A stretch of 64,000 nt of DNA from Nocardia amikacinitolerans NBRC 108937 (GCF_001612615.1 NZ_BDAU01000013.1:62001-126000), one strand, 5' to 3'. Positions 36,652-45,840 are shown, numbered from the stretch's first letter. The notes: a model not told the origin generated them from the letters alone. Translations and numbers: made by a program.

Positions 36652-37524
36652 TCAGCGGTGGTGGCCGCCGGAATGGGCGGGTGGGGAAACCGGCGCGAAT
36701 TCGCGGGTGAACTCGGCCTTGTGCACCGAACCGCCGTGGGCGAACTCGAAATACAACCGGTAGGGGCCCGGCGTCGGCGGCTCGACGTGGAAGGCGACCT
36801 CCGGTCCCGGGCTCGTCCGGCCGACTTCGCCGTGCGGATGTGCGTGCAGGTAGGCGAGCGACGGCGAGTGCAGGCCGACCAGGTGCGCGTAGGCGCCGAG
36901 GTACGGCTCGAGATCGGTGACGGGGCGGCCGTCGCGGGTCACGGTGAACCGCAGGTCGGCGGGGTCGCCCTGCAACCGGACCTGATAACCGTCGACGGAA
37001 GCCGTGTCGGCGGTGGGCGCCAGCGGGCGGGTCGGCGCGTCACCGGCGACCGTGACCGTGCCGCTCAGCACCAAGTCCTCCGCTCCGTCGCCCGGCGCGA
37101 AGTCGGCGAACACCCGATAGGTGCCGGGCGCGGCCCAAGTCCAGTCGACGGACCAGGTGCCGTCGGCCGCCATCGCCGGGTGCGCGTGCCGGTACTCGGC
37201 GGCGTCCGTGCGGGCGACGATCAGATGCAGCGGCTTCTCGTGCCGGATGGCGAACCGGGTGACCGGCGCTCCGTCGGGGCCGATGATACGAAAACGCAGG
37301 GGACCGGCGCGGTTCGGCGATTCGGGCGCGCTCAGGTCGGCCAGGGTGTAGCCGGAGTCGGAGCCCGACAACCCGGTCGACCGGTGCGACTCCTCGCGGC
37401 CGGTCACGCTGAACTCGGGGCCGCGCCCGCCCGGATCGCCCACCAGGGCGCCGATGCCGAGCGCGGCTCCGAGCAGCACGACGAGTCCGCCACCGAACGC
37501 GGCGAACCGCAGCCGATCACGCAT
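36652..37524 (-). CDS. Membrane-anchored His-rich copper-associated protein
   Basis: 290 residues. A single N-terminal membrane segment (about 7-27) is followed by an extracytoplasmic part of two similar beta domains. Likely metal ligands are in AEYRHAHPAMAADG, LAYLHAHPHGEVG and the C-terminal HSGGHHR. I do not know a named family. Its start overlaps the stop of the copper-chaperone gene by 4 bases (ATGA read on the minus strand), and both lie behind a CsoR-type operator, so a role in copper binding outside the membrane is a fair inference. Confidence 0.6.
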   Translation of the reverse strand: MRDRLRFAAFGGGLVVLLGAALGIGALVGDPGGRGPEFSVTGREESHRSTGLSGSDSGYTLADLSAPESPNRAGPLRFRIIGPDGAPVTRFAIRHEKPLHLIVARTDAAEYRHAHPAMAADGTWSVDWTWAAPGTYRVFADFAPGDGAEDLVLSGTVTVAGDAPTRPLAPTADTASVDGYQVRLQGDPADLRFTVTRDGRPVTDLEPYLGAYAHLVGLHSPSLAYLHAHPHGEVGRTSPGPEVAFHVEPPTPGPYRLYFEFAHGGSVHKAEFTREFAPVSPPAHSGGHHR

Positions 37525-37730
37525 CAGACGGCGACCTCGTACCCCGCCTCGTCCACGGCGGCGACCACGTCGGCCTCGGCGAGCGGCGCGGCGCTGTCCA
37601 CCCGAACGGCCCCGGTCGCCAGGTCGACGTCGACGCTGGTGACCCCGTCGATCTTGCCGATCTCCGTCTTGACCGAGCTGACGCAGTGCCCGCAGGTCAT
37701 TCCCTTGACGGTGTAAGTGGTGGTGGCCAT
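37524..37730 (-). CDS. copZ: CopZ-like copper chaperone (HMA domain)
   Basis: 68 residues forming a single heavy-metal-associated domain, with the metal site GMTCGHCVSSVKTEIGKIDG (C-x2-C) at residues 10-15. It binds Cu(I) and hands it to an ATPase or sensor. The ATG at 37730 has AAGGAG 6 bases upstream; a TTG two codons earlier overlaps that box and is rejected. No copper ATPase gene is next to it. It is translationally coupled to the His-rich protein. Confidence 0.9.
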   Translation of the reverse strand: MATTTYTVKGMTCGHCVSSVKTEIGKIDGVTSVDVDLATGAVRVDSAAPLAEADVVAAVDEAGYEVAV

Positions 37731-37790
37731 CTCCAACTCCTTCGCTCGCTGCGATCATACGGTGCCGGGGTATCTCCGACGAATCAGAAC

Positions 37791-37807
37791 ATACCCCTAT
37801 AGGGTAT
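37791..37807. promoter_or_regulatory. CsoR-type copper operator
   Basis: ATACCCCTATAGGGTAT contains TACCC-N5-GGGTA, the pattern bound by CsoR copper repressors. It lies 61 bases before the copper chaperone start. No csoR gene is in the window, so the repressor would act from elsewhere. Confidence 0.75.
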
Positions 37808-37826
37808 GCGGACGCAAGTGATCAAT

Positions 37827-38420
37827 TCAGGCAGGCCACGCCAGCATGGCCAACTCGGCCACCCGCTCCAGCTCGTCGCGCTTCGCGCCGTCCCGCGCCG
37901 CCTGTGACATGCCTTGCAGCACGATCCCGACGTACCGAGCCAGCGCGGGCGCGTCCGTGTTCGCCGGGAGTTCGCCCGCGTCGATGTCGGCCTGGATGCG
38001 CGCGTCGAACGCCGCGATATTGCGATTGCGCAGTCCCCGAAGGAATTCGGCGACTTCCGCGTTGGTGGTGTTGGTGGCCGCGCTGATCACCAGGCATCCC
38101 GCGGGCCTGCCCGGCGCGGTGTACTCGCTCGCCGCCTCGCGCAGGATCCGTCGCGTCATCGCCGTCGCGTTCGGCTCCTCCGCGATGGCTCGCCCGATGA
38201 AGCCGCCGTAGGTGCCGCCGTAGTTCGCCACGGCCTCGGCGAAGAGCTTCGCCTTGTCGCCGAAGGCGGCGTACAGGCTCGGCGGTCCGATGCCGAGTTC
38301 CTTGGTCAGGTCACCGATCGAGGTGGCCTCGTAGCCGCGTTCCCAGAACAGGCGCACTGCCTTGTCCAGGGCCGCTTCGCGGTCGAAGGATCGCGGCCGC
38401 CCTCGGGTCGATGTGCTCAT
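37827..38420 (-). CDS. TetR family repressor
   Basis: 197 residues. The DNA-binding domain is at 5-55 ([53 protein letters not shown]), and the C-terminal domain has [16 protein letters not shown], which is typical of the TetR_C branch that includes regulators of short-chain dehydrogenases. The divergent SDR gene is 78 bases away, with two palindromic operators in between, so it most likely represses both itself and the SDR gene. Confidence 0.9.
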   Translation of the reverse strand: MSTSTRGRPRSFDREAALDKAVRLFWERGYEATSIGDLTKELGIGPPSLYAAFGDKAKLFAEAVANYGGTYGGFIGRAIAEEPNATAMTRRILREAASEYTAPGRPAGCLVISAATNTTNAEVAEFLRGLRNRNIAAFDARIQADIDAGELPANTDAPALARYVGIVLQGMSQAARDGAKRDELERVAELAMLAWPA

Positions 38421-38433
38421 AACTTCGATTTTA

Positions 38434-38481
38434 TAGCGATCACTAGATAATCTGCTACGGTCGGTTCTGTAGTGATCGCTA
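38434..38481. promoter_or_regulatory. Paired operators between TetR and SDR genes
   Basis: TAGCGATCACTA (38434-38445) and its reverse complement TAGTGATCGCTA (38470-38481) lie 36 bp apart between the divergent starts. Each is nearly palindromic in itself. The arrangement fits a TetR dimer bound at each promoter. Confidence 0.75.
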
Positions 38482-38498
38482 GAGAAAGGTTCTGAACC

Positions 38499-39251
38499 AT
38501 GGGCGCACTGACGGGCAAGACGGCACTGGTGACCGGCGGCAGCCGTGGCATCGGCCGCGCCGTCGCCGAACGGCTGGCACGCGACGGCGCGCGAGTCGCC
38601 GTGCACTACAACGGAAACGAGCAAGCCGCCAAGGACACCGTCGCCGCGATCGAGACGCGGGGCGGGGACGCCTTCGCGATCCGCGCCGAACTGGGCGTGC
38701 CGGGTGACGCCGCCGCGCTGTGGGCCGCCTTCGACGCGCACGCCGACGGGCTGGACATCCTGGTGAACAACGCGGGCACCGACGGCATCCGCGAGCCGAT
38801 CGGCGGCACCGACGAGGCGTCCTTCGACCGCGTCTTCGCGATCAACGCCAAGGCTCCGTTCTTCGTCACCAAACTCGGACTGGAACGGCTGCGCGACGGC
38901 GGCCGCATCGTCAACATCTCGACGGGTCTCACGCACGGCCTGCGCATGCCGGAGCTGATCGCGTACACGATGACGAAGGGGGCGATCGACTCGTTCACCG
39001 CTGTGCTGGCAAAAGAGGTCGGCGCCCGCGGCATCACGGTCAACGCCGTCGCCCCCGGCGTGATCGACACCGACATGAACGCGGGATGGCTGCGCAATCC
39101 GGAGACCGAGGCGGCGGTCGCGGCCTTCTCACCGCTGCGGCGGCTCGCGCAGCCCGCCGAAGTCGCCGATATCGTCGGCTTCCTCGCCTCCGACGACGCG
39201 CGCTGGGTGACCGGACAGTGGATCGACGCGACCGGCGGCGCGCTGCTGTGA
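38499..39251 (+). CDS. SDR oxidoreductase, FabG-like
   Basis: 250 residues. Motifs are [20 protein letters not shown] for NAD(P)[15 protein letters not shown] with the catalytic serine and YTMTK with Tyr and Lys. The end [10 protein letters not shown] is typical of FabG-type reductases. It reduces an unknown ketone, and control by a dedicated TetR repressor suggests a xenobiotic or signalling substrate. AGAAAGG precedes the ATG by 9 bases. Confidence 0.88.
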   Translation: MGALTGKTALVTGGSRGIGRAVAERLARDGARVAVHYNGNEQAAKDTVAAIETRGGDAFAIRAELGVPGDAAALWAAFDAHADGLDILVNNAGTDGIREPIGGTDEASFDRVFAINAKAPFFVTKLGLERLRDGGRIVNISTGLTHGLRMPELIAYTMTKGAIDSFTAVLAKEVGARGITVNAVAPGVIDTDMNAGWLRNPETEAAVAAFSPLRRLAQPAEVADIVGFLASDDARWVTGQWIDATGGALL

Positions 39252-39260
39252 CCGAGCGGT

Positions 39261-39400
39261 CGCTGCCGTGCTCGGACGCGGTGTCGCTGTGCTCGGACGC
39301 CGCGCGGTGGTGATCGGATGCGGCGCGGTGGGGTAGTCGGACGCCGCGCTGTGGTAATCGGACACGACGCTCTGGTGATCGGCCGCAGCGCTGTTGTGAC
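39261..39400. repeat. Degenerate 21-24 bp tandem repeat before ispE
   Basis: Six or seven imperfect units related to GGTGATCGGATGCGGCGC follow the SDR stop. They are heavily diverged, and short frames in them are artefacts. They separate the SDR gene from ispE. Confidence 0.6.
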
Positions 39401-39475
39401 CGAACGGATCACGGCGGGTGAATGGCGGATATCGACCCCGGCGGTTGTCGGACCCACCCACTACGCTTGAACACC

Positions 39476-40411
39476 GTGTTGTCAGTTGTGCCCAGTCCCG
39501 TCACCGTGCGCGCGCCGTCGAAGGTGAATCTGCACCTCGGCGTCGGCGACCTGCGCGCGGACGGGTACCACGACCTGACCACGGTGTTCCAGGCGCTCTC
39601 GCTGAGCGACGATATCGAGCTGGCGCCCTCGGCCGCGCTGACCGTCCGGGTGACCGGCGAGGGCGCGGCCGAGGTGCCCACCGATCGCCACAATCTGGTG
39701 TGGAAGGCCGCCGTGCGCCTCGCGCATCTCGCGGGCCGGGCGCCCCTGGTGGAAATCACCATCAGCAAAGGGATTCCGGTCGCGGGCGGCATGGCGGGCG
39801 GCAGCGCGGACGCGGCCGCCGCGCTTGTCGGCCTGAACGAGCTCTGGGATATCGGCCTGTCCCGCGACGAATTGGCCTCGGTCGCCGCGGAACTCGGCAG
39901 CGACGTCCCTTTCGCGCTGCACGGCGGCACCGCGCTCGGCACCGGCCGCGGCGAACGGCTGCTTCCCGTGTTGTCCCGCAATACTTTTCACTGGGTGCTC
40001 GCGCTCGCCAAGGGTGGGCTTTCGACGCCCTCGGTCTTCGCCGAGCTGGACCGGCTCCGCGAGCACGGTGACCCGCCGCGGCTCGGCGAGCCGCAGCAGC
40101 TGATGCAGGCGCTGGCCTCCGGCGACGCGCATCAGCTCGCCCCGCTGCTCGGCAACGACCTTCAGGCCGCCGCGGTCTCACTGAAACCGGAGCTGCGGCG
40201 CACCCTGCGCGCGGGAGTCGGGGCGGGCGCGCTCGCCGGTCTGGTGTCCGGCTCCGGGCCCACCTGCGCGTTCCTGTGCGAGAGCGAAGACGCGGCCGTC
40301 GCGGTGGCCGCCGAGTTGGCGGGCGCGGGCGTCGCCCGCAGCGTCCGCACCGCGAGCGGACCGGTGCCCGGCGCGCGCATCCTCGACACGGACACCTCGG
40401 CCAAGCGCTGA
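39476..40411 (+). CDS. ispE: 4-diphosphocytidyl-2-C-methyl-D-erythritol kinase
   Basis: 311 residues of the GHMP kinase fold. Motifs are [20 protein letters not shown], the ATP loop [40 protein letters not shown] and the third motif [13 protein letters not shown]. It phosphorylates the fourth intermediate of the methylerythritol-phosphate route to isoprenoids. The GTG at 39476 sits 8 bases after TACGCT, a probable -10 box, and has no ribosome binding site, so leaderless translation is likely. In mycobacteria ispE is next to ksgA; here about 3.3 kb of extra genes separate them. Confidence 0.95.
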   Translation: MLSVVPSPVTVRAPSKVNLHLGVGDLRADGYHDLTTVFQALSLSDDIELAPSAALTVRVTGEGAAEVPTDRHNLVWKAAVRLAHLAGRAPLVEITISKGIPVAGGMAGGSADAAAALVGLNELWDIGLSRDELASVAAELGSDVPFALHGGTALGTGRGERLLPVLSRNTFHWVLALAKGGLSTPSVFAELDRLREHGDPPRLGEPQQLMQALASGDAHQLAPLLGNDLQAAAVSLKPELRRTLRAGVGAGALAGLVSGSGPTCAFLCESEDAAVAVAAELAGAGVARSVRTASGPVPGARILDTDTSAKR

Positions 40412-40495
40412 TCGACGCGCGCGCGGGCACGCCGCGCCGGGTGAGTAGGCTCGTACGGTCGGTAAATCACCCGGAGAGGCGGGCTAGCAGCGTCC

Positions 40496-42286
40496 ATGTC
40501 CAACCTGATCAACCTCGAGCAGGTCTCCAAGAGCTTCGGGATCAAGCCCCTCCTGGACAACGTCTCGCTCGGCGTGCACGCGGGCGAACGCATCGGTGTC
40601 GTCGGCCTGAACGGCGGCGGCAAGACCACGTTGCTCGAGGTGCTGACCGGCATCGAGGAGCCCGACAGCGGCCGGGTCAGCAGGCTCGGCGGCTTGCGTA
40701 TCGCCGTGGTGACCCAGCGGGGCACGCTGCCCGAGGGCGCGACCGTCGGCGAGGTGGTGCTCGCCGGTCTGGCCGACGACCAGATGACCGACGGCGTCGC
40801 CGAACACGAATGGGCGGCCAACCCGCGGATCCGCTCCGTCCTGGACGGCATCGGCATCCAGGGCCTCGGCATGGACACTCCGGTGACGAACCTGTCCGGC
40901 GGTGAGCGCCGCCGCGTCGCGCTGGCCGCGGCGCTGGTGCGCGAGCTCGACCTGCTGGTACTCGATGAGCCGACCAACCACCTCGACGTCGAGGGCGTGC
41001 AGTGGCTGGCCGAGCACCTGCTGAGCCGCCGCTCCGCCTTGGTTGTCGTCACCCACGACCGCTGGTTCCTCGACACCGTCGCCACCAACACCTGGGAGGT
41101 CGTCGGCGGCAAGGTCGAGAGCTACGAGGGCGGTTACGGCGACTGGATTTTCGCGCGCGCGGAACGGGCGCGGCAGGCCGACGCCAGCGAGGCGCGGCGG
41201 CGCAATCTGGCCCGCAAGGAACTGGCCTGGCTGCGGCGCGGTCCGCAGGCGCGCACCTCCAAGCCGCGCTACCGGGTGGAGGCCGCCGAGGCGCTGATCG
41301 CCGACGTGCCGCCGCCGCGCGACAGCGTGTCGCTGGCCGCGTTCGCCAGGAAGCGGCTGGGACGGGTCGTCATCGAGCTGGAGGACACCACCCTCACCAC
41401 GCCGGATGGCCGCGAACTCGTGCGCGATCTGACCTGGCGCCTCGCGCCGGGGGAGCGGGTCGGCTTGGTCGGCGTCAACGGGTCAGGCAAGACCACCCTG
41501 CTTCGCGCGCTGGCCGGTGATGTCGAGCCTGCCGCGGGCAAGCGCGTCCAGGGCCAGACGGTGCAGATCGGCTGGCTGCGCCAGGAACTGGACGACCTGC
41601 CGACCGAGCTGCGCGTGCTCGAAGCGGTGCAGCAGGTCGCGCAGCGAATCATGCTGGGCGACAAGGAGATATCCGCCGGTCAGCTGGCCGAGCGGCTCGG
41701 TTTCACGCCGGCCCGCCAGCGCACCCCGGTCGGCGACCTCTCCGGCGGCGAGCGGCGCAGGCTGCAACTCACCCGCATCCTGATGTCCGAGCCCAACGTC
41801 CTGCTGCTCGACGAGCCGACCAACGACCTGGACATCGACACCCTGCAACAGCTCGAGGACCTGCTCGACAACTGGGCTGGCACCCTGGTGGTCATCAGCC
41901 ACGACCGCTACCTGATCGAGCGCATCTGCGACTCCACCTGGGCGTTGTTCGGCGACGGAAAACTCACCAACCTGCCGGGTGGCATCGAGGAGTACCTGAA
42001 GAAGCGCGCCGCGCTGAGCGCACCCGCGCCCGCCCGCGCGTCCGCCGACAAGCCCGCCGCCGCGGCCACCGATTCCGCGGCCTACCGTGCGGCGCGCAAG
42101 GAACTCACCAAGCTCGAGCGCGCCATCGACAAGCTCACCGAACGCGAGGAGCGCCTGCACGCCGCCCTCGCCGACGCCGCCACCGAACCGGACAAGCTCG
42201 TCACCCTCGGCGCCGAACTCAAACAGGTCCTCGCCGAGAAGGAAACCGCCGAGGAACGCTGGCTCGAACTCGCCGAAGGCGTCTGA
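40496..42286 (+). CDS. ABC-F family ATPase
   Basis: 596 residues with two ATP-binding cassettes and no membrane part. First cassette: GVVGLNGGGKTTLLEVLTG (note GG in place of the usual SG), NLSGGERRRVALA, LLVLDEPTNHLDVEGV. Second: GLVGVNGSGKTTLLRALAG, DLSGGERRRLQLTRIL, LLLDEPTNDLDIDTL. A charged linker joins them and a Lys/Glu coiled coil ends the protein (about 530-596), like Uup and related ribosome factors. It probably acts on stalled ribosomes or in DNA transactions as Uup does; an antibiotic-resistance role cannot be excluded. It follows ispE as in mycobacteria. Confidence 0.92.
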   Translation: MSNLINLEQVSKSFGIKPLLDNVSLGVHAGERIGVVGLNGGGKTTLLEVLTGIEEPDSGRVSRLGGLRIAVVTQRGTLPEGATVGEVVLAGLADDQMTDGVAEHEWAANPRIRSVLDGIGIQGLGMDTPVTNLSGGERRRVALAAALVRELDLLVLDEPTNHLDVEGVQWLAEHLLSRRSALVVVTHDRWFLDTVATNTWEVVGGKVESYEGGYGDWIFARAERARQADASEARRRNLARKELAWLRRGPQARTSKPRYRVEAAEALIADVPPPRDSVSLAAFARKRLGRVVIELEDTTLTTPDGRELVRDLTWRLAPGERVGLVGVNGSGKTTLLRALAGDVEPAAGKRVQGQTVQIGWLRQELDDLPTELRVLEAVQQVAQRIMLGDKEISAGQLAERLGFTPARQRTPVGDLSGGERRRLQLTRILMSEPNVLLLDEPTNDLDIDTLQQLEDLLDNWAGTLVVISHDRYLIERICDSTWALFGDGKLTNLPGGIEEYLKKRAALSAPAPARASADKPAAAATDSAAYRAARKELTKLERAIDKLTEREERLHAALADAATEPDKLVTLGAELKQVLAEKETAEERWLELAEGV

Positions 42287-42294
42287 CCGCCGCT

Positions 42295-42370
42295 GTCCCA
42301 CACACTCTCCGCACGCCTGACATAGCCGATGCCTATGTGTCGCGTGTGCGAGCTGTGTGGTAGCCGAGCG
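42295..42370. terminator. Single copy of the long hairpin element, at a convergent gene end
   Basis: GTCCCACACA...CGCACGCCTGACATAGCC...GCCTATGTGTCGCGTGTGCG...CTGTGTGGTAGCC follows the same order as each unit of the 22-kb array. CCACAC pairs with GTGTGG and CATAG with CTATG. It lies between the convergent ABC-F and Abi-alpha-like genes and is likely to act as a two-way terminator. Confidence 0.75.
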
Positions 42371-42375
42371 TCCGC

Positions 42376-43278
42376 TCAGCTGGATTCGGCGCGGCCTTCG
42401 GTGACCACCGGAAGGCAGGTTTGTACGAAGTCGGCGCCGAAGGTGGTGAGGACGATGCTGCGGTAGTGCACCTTGGTGCCGAATCCGGAGCGCTTCAACA
42501 ACTCTCGCACCGGCGACTGCGCTTCGAGCAACTGGTAGCGGTTGGGGTTGTCGACCGGTTCCTTGGCGAACTCGATCAGCCCGAGCCTGCGCAGGTTGGT
42601 CAGGTATTGCGGCACCCGGTTCGGGAAACGCAGCCCCGCATGGTCGCCGATCAGCGTCAGCCCGGACAGGTAGCGCTCCGCGCCGAGCGCCCTCGGCCGT
42701 CCGACCCGGATGTCGAGCGAGGGCTGCGGTCCGTCCACGTGCAGGAAGCGCAGGATGCGCGCCTCGTCGGGCGTCAGTTCGGCGAGCATTCCGGCGAAGG
42801 CCGGATGGATCTCGGACGCTTCGGCGTGCGTGCTCGCCGAGAGGCGTAGCAGCGCGGCGCCCTGTTCGCGCAGCGTGGGCACGGCCGGGTCGGTGCGTTC
42901 GGGTGCCGCGGGAGGCAGACCGAGCGCGCGGCGCACCGCGTCGCGGACCTCGGCTTCGGCCTCGGCGAGCACCTCGCGCGGCGGTACACCGGCGATGCTG
43001 CCCTTGACGACTGTTCCGGTGACGCCGAGTGCGGTGTCCACGGTCCACGCCGTGACCTCGGACGCGGCGGTGAACGCGACCTTGGCGACCCCACCCGCCG
43101 CGCGCACGGTCTGGCGTGGCGTCGGCACGCGCCGCCGCGCGGGCTTTTCGGTAGCGGGTTCGATCTCCGATAGCGGCCACCGGGCGAGTTCCGTCGACGG
43201 CGCGACGGACTCGGAATGCTCGGTGGCCTGGATATCGTCGGCGTCCGATCCCGCGTTGTTCTCGCCCGAGCCCGTCAT
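42376..43278 (-). CDS. Abi-alpha (DUF4393)-like protein, copy 1
   Basis: 300 residues. A variable N-terminus with a weakly hydrophobic Ala/Val/Thr-rich stretch (about 60-95) is followed by a conserved helical core: ELTPDEARILRFLHVDGPQP near 167-186, then DIRVGRP, LTNLRRLGLIEF and a final VLTTFGADFVQTC. The core motif, seen also in the divergent copy at 44965, resembles the Abi-alpha domain, a family named for abortive infection, whose mechanism is unknown. Its start overlaps the DUF445 stop by 4 bases, so the two are coupled. A start 2 codons upstream (43284) is an alternative. Confidence 0.65.
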   Translation of the reverse strand: MTGSGENNAGSDADDIQATEHSESVAPSTELARWPLSEIEPATEKPARRRVPTPRQTVRAAGGVAKVAFTAASEVTAWTVDTALGVTGTVVKGSIAGVPPREVLAEAEAEVRDAVRRALGLPPAAPERTDPAVPTLREQGAALLRLSASTHAEASEIHPAFAGMLAELTPDEARILRFLHVDGPQPSLDIRVGRPRALGAERYLSGLTLIGDHAGLRFPNRVPQYLTNLRRLGLIEFAKEPVDNPNRYQLLEAQSPVRELLKRSGFGTKVHYRSIVLTTFGADFVQTCLPVVTEGRAESS

Positions 43279-44597
43279 ACCCATGTCGTCGCCACTCCCG
43301 TTCCGAAGATCAGAATGTGAGCGTATCCGGCCAAGAGGCCCAGCGCGCCGCCATGGACGAAAAGCAACCATTCATCCTGTTTGATGGCCGAGCGCAGCAT
43401 TTCCACGAAGTCGGGAGGCTCCAGAGCGGACATCTGTTTGGCGATGTAATCGTTGATCTGTTTGCCCTGCTGGAGGTTGAAGTCCGGATCGGCGAACGCG
43501 ATCGGCGCGATGGACATCGCCTCGGTGGTCAGCGTCGCCTGCAACGAGTCGTACTCGCGGCTGCCGAGCATGAATTTCACCGCGGGACGCGCGGGTCCGA
43601 GCGCCCGGTCGGCGGCGGGGCGCAGGGTGTCCTCCAGCATCTGCATGGTGCGATCCGAGCGCGGACCGTTGAGCAGTTCGTCGCCGATGTTGGCCACCGT
43701 CATCACCTGACTGGACACCAGTTCGGCGTAGCCGTCGGTGATCTCGGACTGGCGCTTGATCAACAGGCCCTGCCGCCACGGGCACCACCACTTCGGGTAG
43801 GCAGGGGCGAAGATCATGTTGATGCCGATCCAGTTGACCACCCACCCGATGATCACACCGCCGATCGGCAGCACCACCCAGGTCGACCACCCGGTGACGT
43901 GCAGGACGAGCACAAGCAGCACACCCATCGGCGCGCCGAAGTAGAAGCCGAAGTTCTGCATGAACCGAAGCTCTTTGGCACCGAGCACCTGGAACAGCGT
44001 GTTGAGCAGATGCGGCCTGGCCTGGAAGTAACGGATCACCATCTGTTTGACATCGATCAGCTGGTCGATGTTCGCGCCGAGCTCCTCGGTCAGCTCGCGC
44101 AGGATCTCGGGCAGCTGCTGACGCACCCGCGCGTGCACCATGTCGCGCACCTGGCTGGGCAGGTTGTACCAGAGCTGCGGGTGCTCGCGGCGCAGGATCT
44201 CCTCGACGATGTCGGTGATCTGCGCGTCGGCGATGCTTGCCAAATGTTCGGCGAGCTTGTCGGGTTCGAGCTCGCGATAGAAATCGGCGACGCTACCGAG
44301 CTTGGCGAGCCCTTTGTCGACGGCGATGCTGGCCATTTTGTCGGCGCGGGAGGGCACGATGCCCTGCCAGCCCATCCTGCCGTCGTAACTCAGCAGCGGG
44401 AGGACCTGGATTCGCTTGGGCAGAAAAGGATAGAGCGCCCGGAGGCCGGGTACTCGGACGCCGTGAAAGGCGATGGGCTGGAACAGCATGAGCACGCCGG
44501 TCCAGTTCGTGATGTAGCCGATCACTCCTGTGAAAAGCGGAATGGTCAAAAGTTCGAGGAGGATCGTGGGGTGAACTCCGAAAACACTCTCTAACAA
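43275..44597 (-). CDS. DUF445 family membrane protein
   Basis: About 440 residues. A first helix LELLTIPLFTGVIGYITNWT precedes TGVLMLFQPIAFHG, the DUF445 hallmark (G-x-x-x-N-W-x-A-V-x-M-L-F-x-P). A long amphipathic region and central helices (LVLVLHVTGWSTWVVLPIGG, IIGWVVNWIGINMIF repeats the hallmark) follow, then a C-terminal helix LGLLAGYAHILIF. The duplicated N-W-x-G-x-x-M-x-F motif is characteristic. The function is unknown; related proteins affect envelope stress. I prefer the TTG at 44597 because AGGAGG lies 6 bases upstream, whereas the GTG at 44603 touches it. It is the first gene of an operon with Abi-alpha copy 1. Confidence 0.75.
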   Translation of the reverse strand: MLESVFGVHPTILLELLTIPLFTGVIGYITNWTGVLMLFQPIAFHGVRVPGLRALYPFLPKRIQVLPLLSYDGRMGWQGIVPSRADKMASIAVDKGLAKLGSVADFYRELEPDKLAEHLASIADAQITDIVEEILRREHPQLWYNLPSQVRDMVHARVRQQLPEILRELTEELGANIDQLIDVKQMVIRYFQARPHLLNTLFQVLGAKELRFMQNFGFYFGAPMGVLLVLVLHVTGWSTWVVLPIGGVIIGWVVNWIGINMIFAPAYPKWWCPWRQGLLIKRQSEITDGYAELVSSQVMTVANIGDELLNGPRSDRTMQMLEDTLRPAADRALGPARPAVKFMLGSREYDSLQATLTTEAMSIAPIAFADPDFNLQQGKQINDYIAKQMSALEPPDFVEMLRSAIKQDEWLLFVHGGALGLLAGYAHILIFGTGVATTWV

Positions 44598-44964
44598 CGA
44601 CACCCTCCTGCCGAAAACCGGTGATCGCCGCCTCACCGGGACCTCAAAGTAGCACCCTGTCGGCAGCTGGACCCTATTGTGAGTTGCGGTACTGCGTCCA
44701 CAACCCCGTGGGCCAGGCCACGCGGCAGTGTCTGAGACATCAGTCACAGTAATCGTTCCCAATGCCGCAATGTCTGGGTGGGGACGGGAGAATGATCTCC
44801 ACCACATCCATTTCGTGAACGAAACATGCAGGGGTGCTGGCGATCGGGGTTCGACGGATGTGGTCGGCCGGGACGCGAACAGTTGGGGTTCGCTACGCCT
44901 GGAAGGCAGTCGGGCAATAATCTGTGGGCGGATTCGTTCACTTGGCGACACTTCGGAGTAGGAC
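44598..44964. promoter_or_regulatory. Divergent promoter region of the Abi-alpha/DUF445 locus
   Basis: The 367-base gap separates the DUF445 operon from Abi-alpha copy 2 and holds no supported gene. It contains the palindrome TTTCGT-GA-ACGAAA (44811-44824) and AT-richer patches such as GGCAATAATCTG near 44905 that could be a -10 region for the rightward gene. A shared operator for both directions is possible. Confidence 0.45.
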
Positions 44965-45840
44965 GTGGCAGACGAAAGGACCGGACAGGACGTGACCCGG
45001 GCCGGTTCCCGCGCGGTAGAGCGCAGCTCGGATGTCGAACAGCGGCAGATCAGCAACGAGGCGAGGCTGATCCGCGGTGTGTTCCGAGCCGCAGGCTTGG
45101 CGGCCGGTACCGCCGTGCGCGGCGGCCAGTGGGCGGTGAACACCTCCTACGAGGTCACCAAGGAGATCGCCCAGGCCGCGCTGGACGGCGAGTCCTCGGC
45201 CGAGATCGCCGAGCGGACCGGCAACGCGCTGCGTTCGATCGCGCGTAGCGCGCTCGGCGTGACCGAGGGCTCGGTGCGCGAAATCGTCAGTTACGTACCA
45301 ACTCCCACGAACGGGCCGCAGCAGGCCATCGCGGTGGGTTCGTACCTGCGCTCGGCGACCACCGAGGAATTGCGCCGTCGCGGCGACGCGCTGCTCGCGC
45401 GTTCGGCCGACGTCTACTTCACCGAGGACGTGCACCCGGCCTACGACCGCATCCTCGACGAACTGGCTCCCGATGAGGCGCGCATCCTGCGCTTCATGTC
45501 GCTGAACGGGCCGCAGCCCGCGGTGGACGTGCGCACCAACCGTCCGCTCGGCATCGGGTCCGAGCTCGTCCAGGGCGACCTGACCTCGGTGCCGGAGCAG
45601 GCAGGCGTGCGCTATCCGGACCGGGCGCGGTCCTACCTGATCAACCTCAACCGGCTCGGCCTGACGCTGACCTCCGACGATCCGGTGGTGCTCAGCCGCT
45701 ACATGGTGCTCGAGGTGCAGCCGGTGGTCGAGGCCGCGCTGAAGAAGGCCGGTCGCGCGCCGAAAATCGTGCGCAAGAGCCTGCGGCTGACCGAATTCGG
45801 CGAGGATTTCTGCCGCACCTGCTTTACGATCGGTAGTTGA
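44965..45840 (+). CDS. Abi-alpha (DUF4393)-like protein, copy 2
   Basis: 291 residues from a GTG with CGGAG 7 bases before it. Layout equals copy 1: charged N-terminus, an Ala/Gly/Val-rich stretch (RLIRGVFRAAGLAAGTAVRG), helical middle, then ELAPDEARILRFMSLNGPQP near 166-185, DVRTNRP, LINLNRLGL and the closing RLTEFGEDFCRTC. Identity to copy 1 is concentrated in the core and the C-terminal motif TxFGxDFxxTC, where both keep a cysteine. It is divergent from the DUF445/Abi-alpha operon. Membrane association and a link to phage defence are only inferred from the family name. Confidence 0.65.
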   Translation: MADERTGQDVTRAGSRAVERSSDVEQRQISNEARLIRGVFRAAGLAAGTAVRGGQWAVNTSYEVTKEIAQAALDGESSAEIAERTGNALRSIARSALGVTEGSVREIVSYVPTPTNGPQQAIAVGSYLRSATTEELRRRGDALLARSADVYFTEDVHPAYDRILDELAPDEARILRFMSLNGPQPAVDVRTNRPLGIGSELVQGDLTSVPEQAGVRYPDRARSYLINLNRLGLTLTSDDPVVLSRYMVLEVQPVVEAALKKAGRAPKIVRKSLRLTEFGEDFCRTCFTIGS

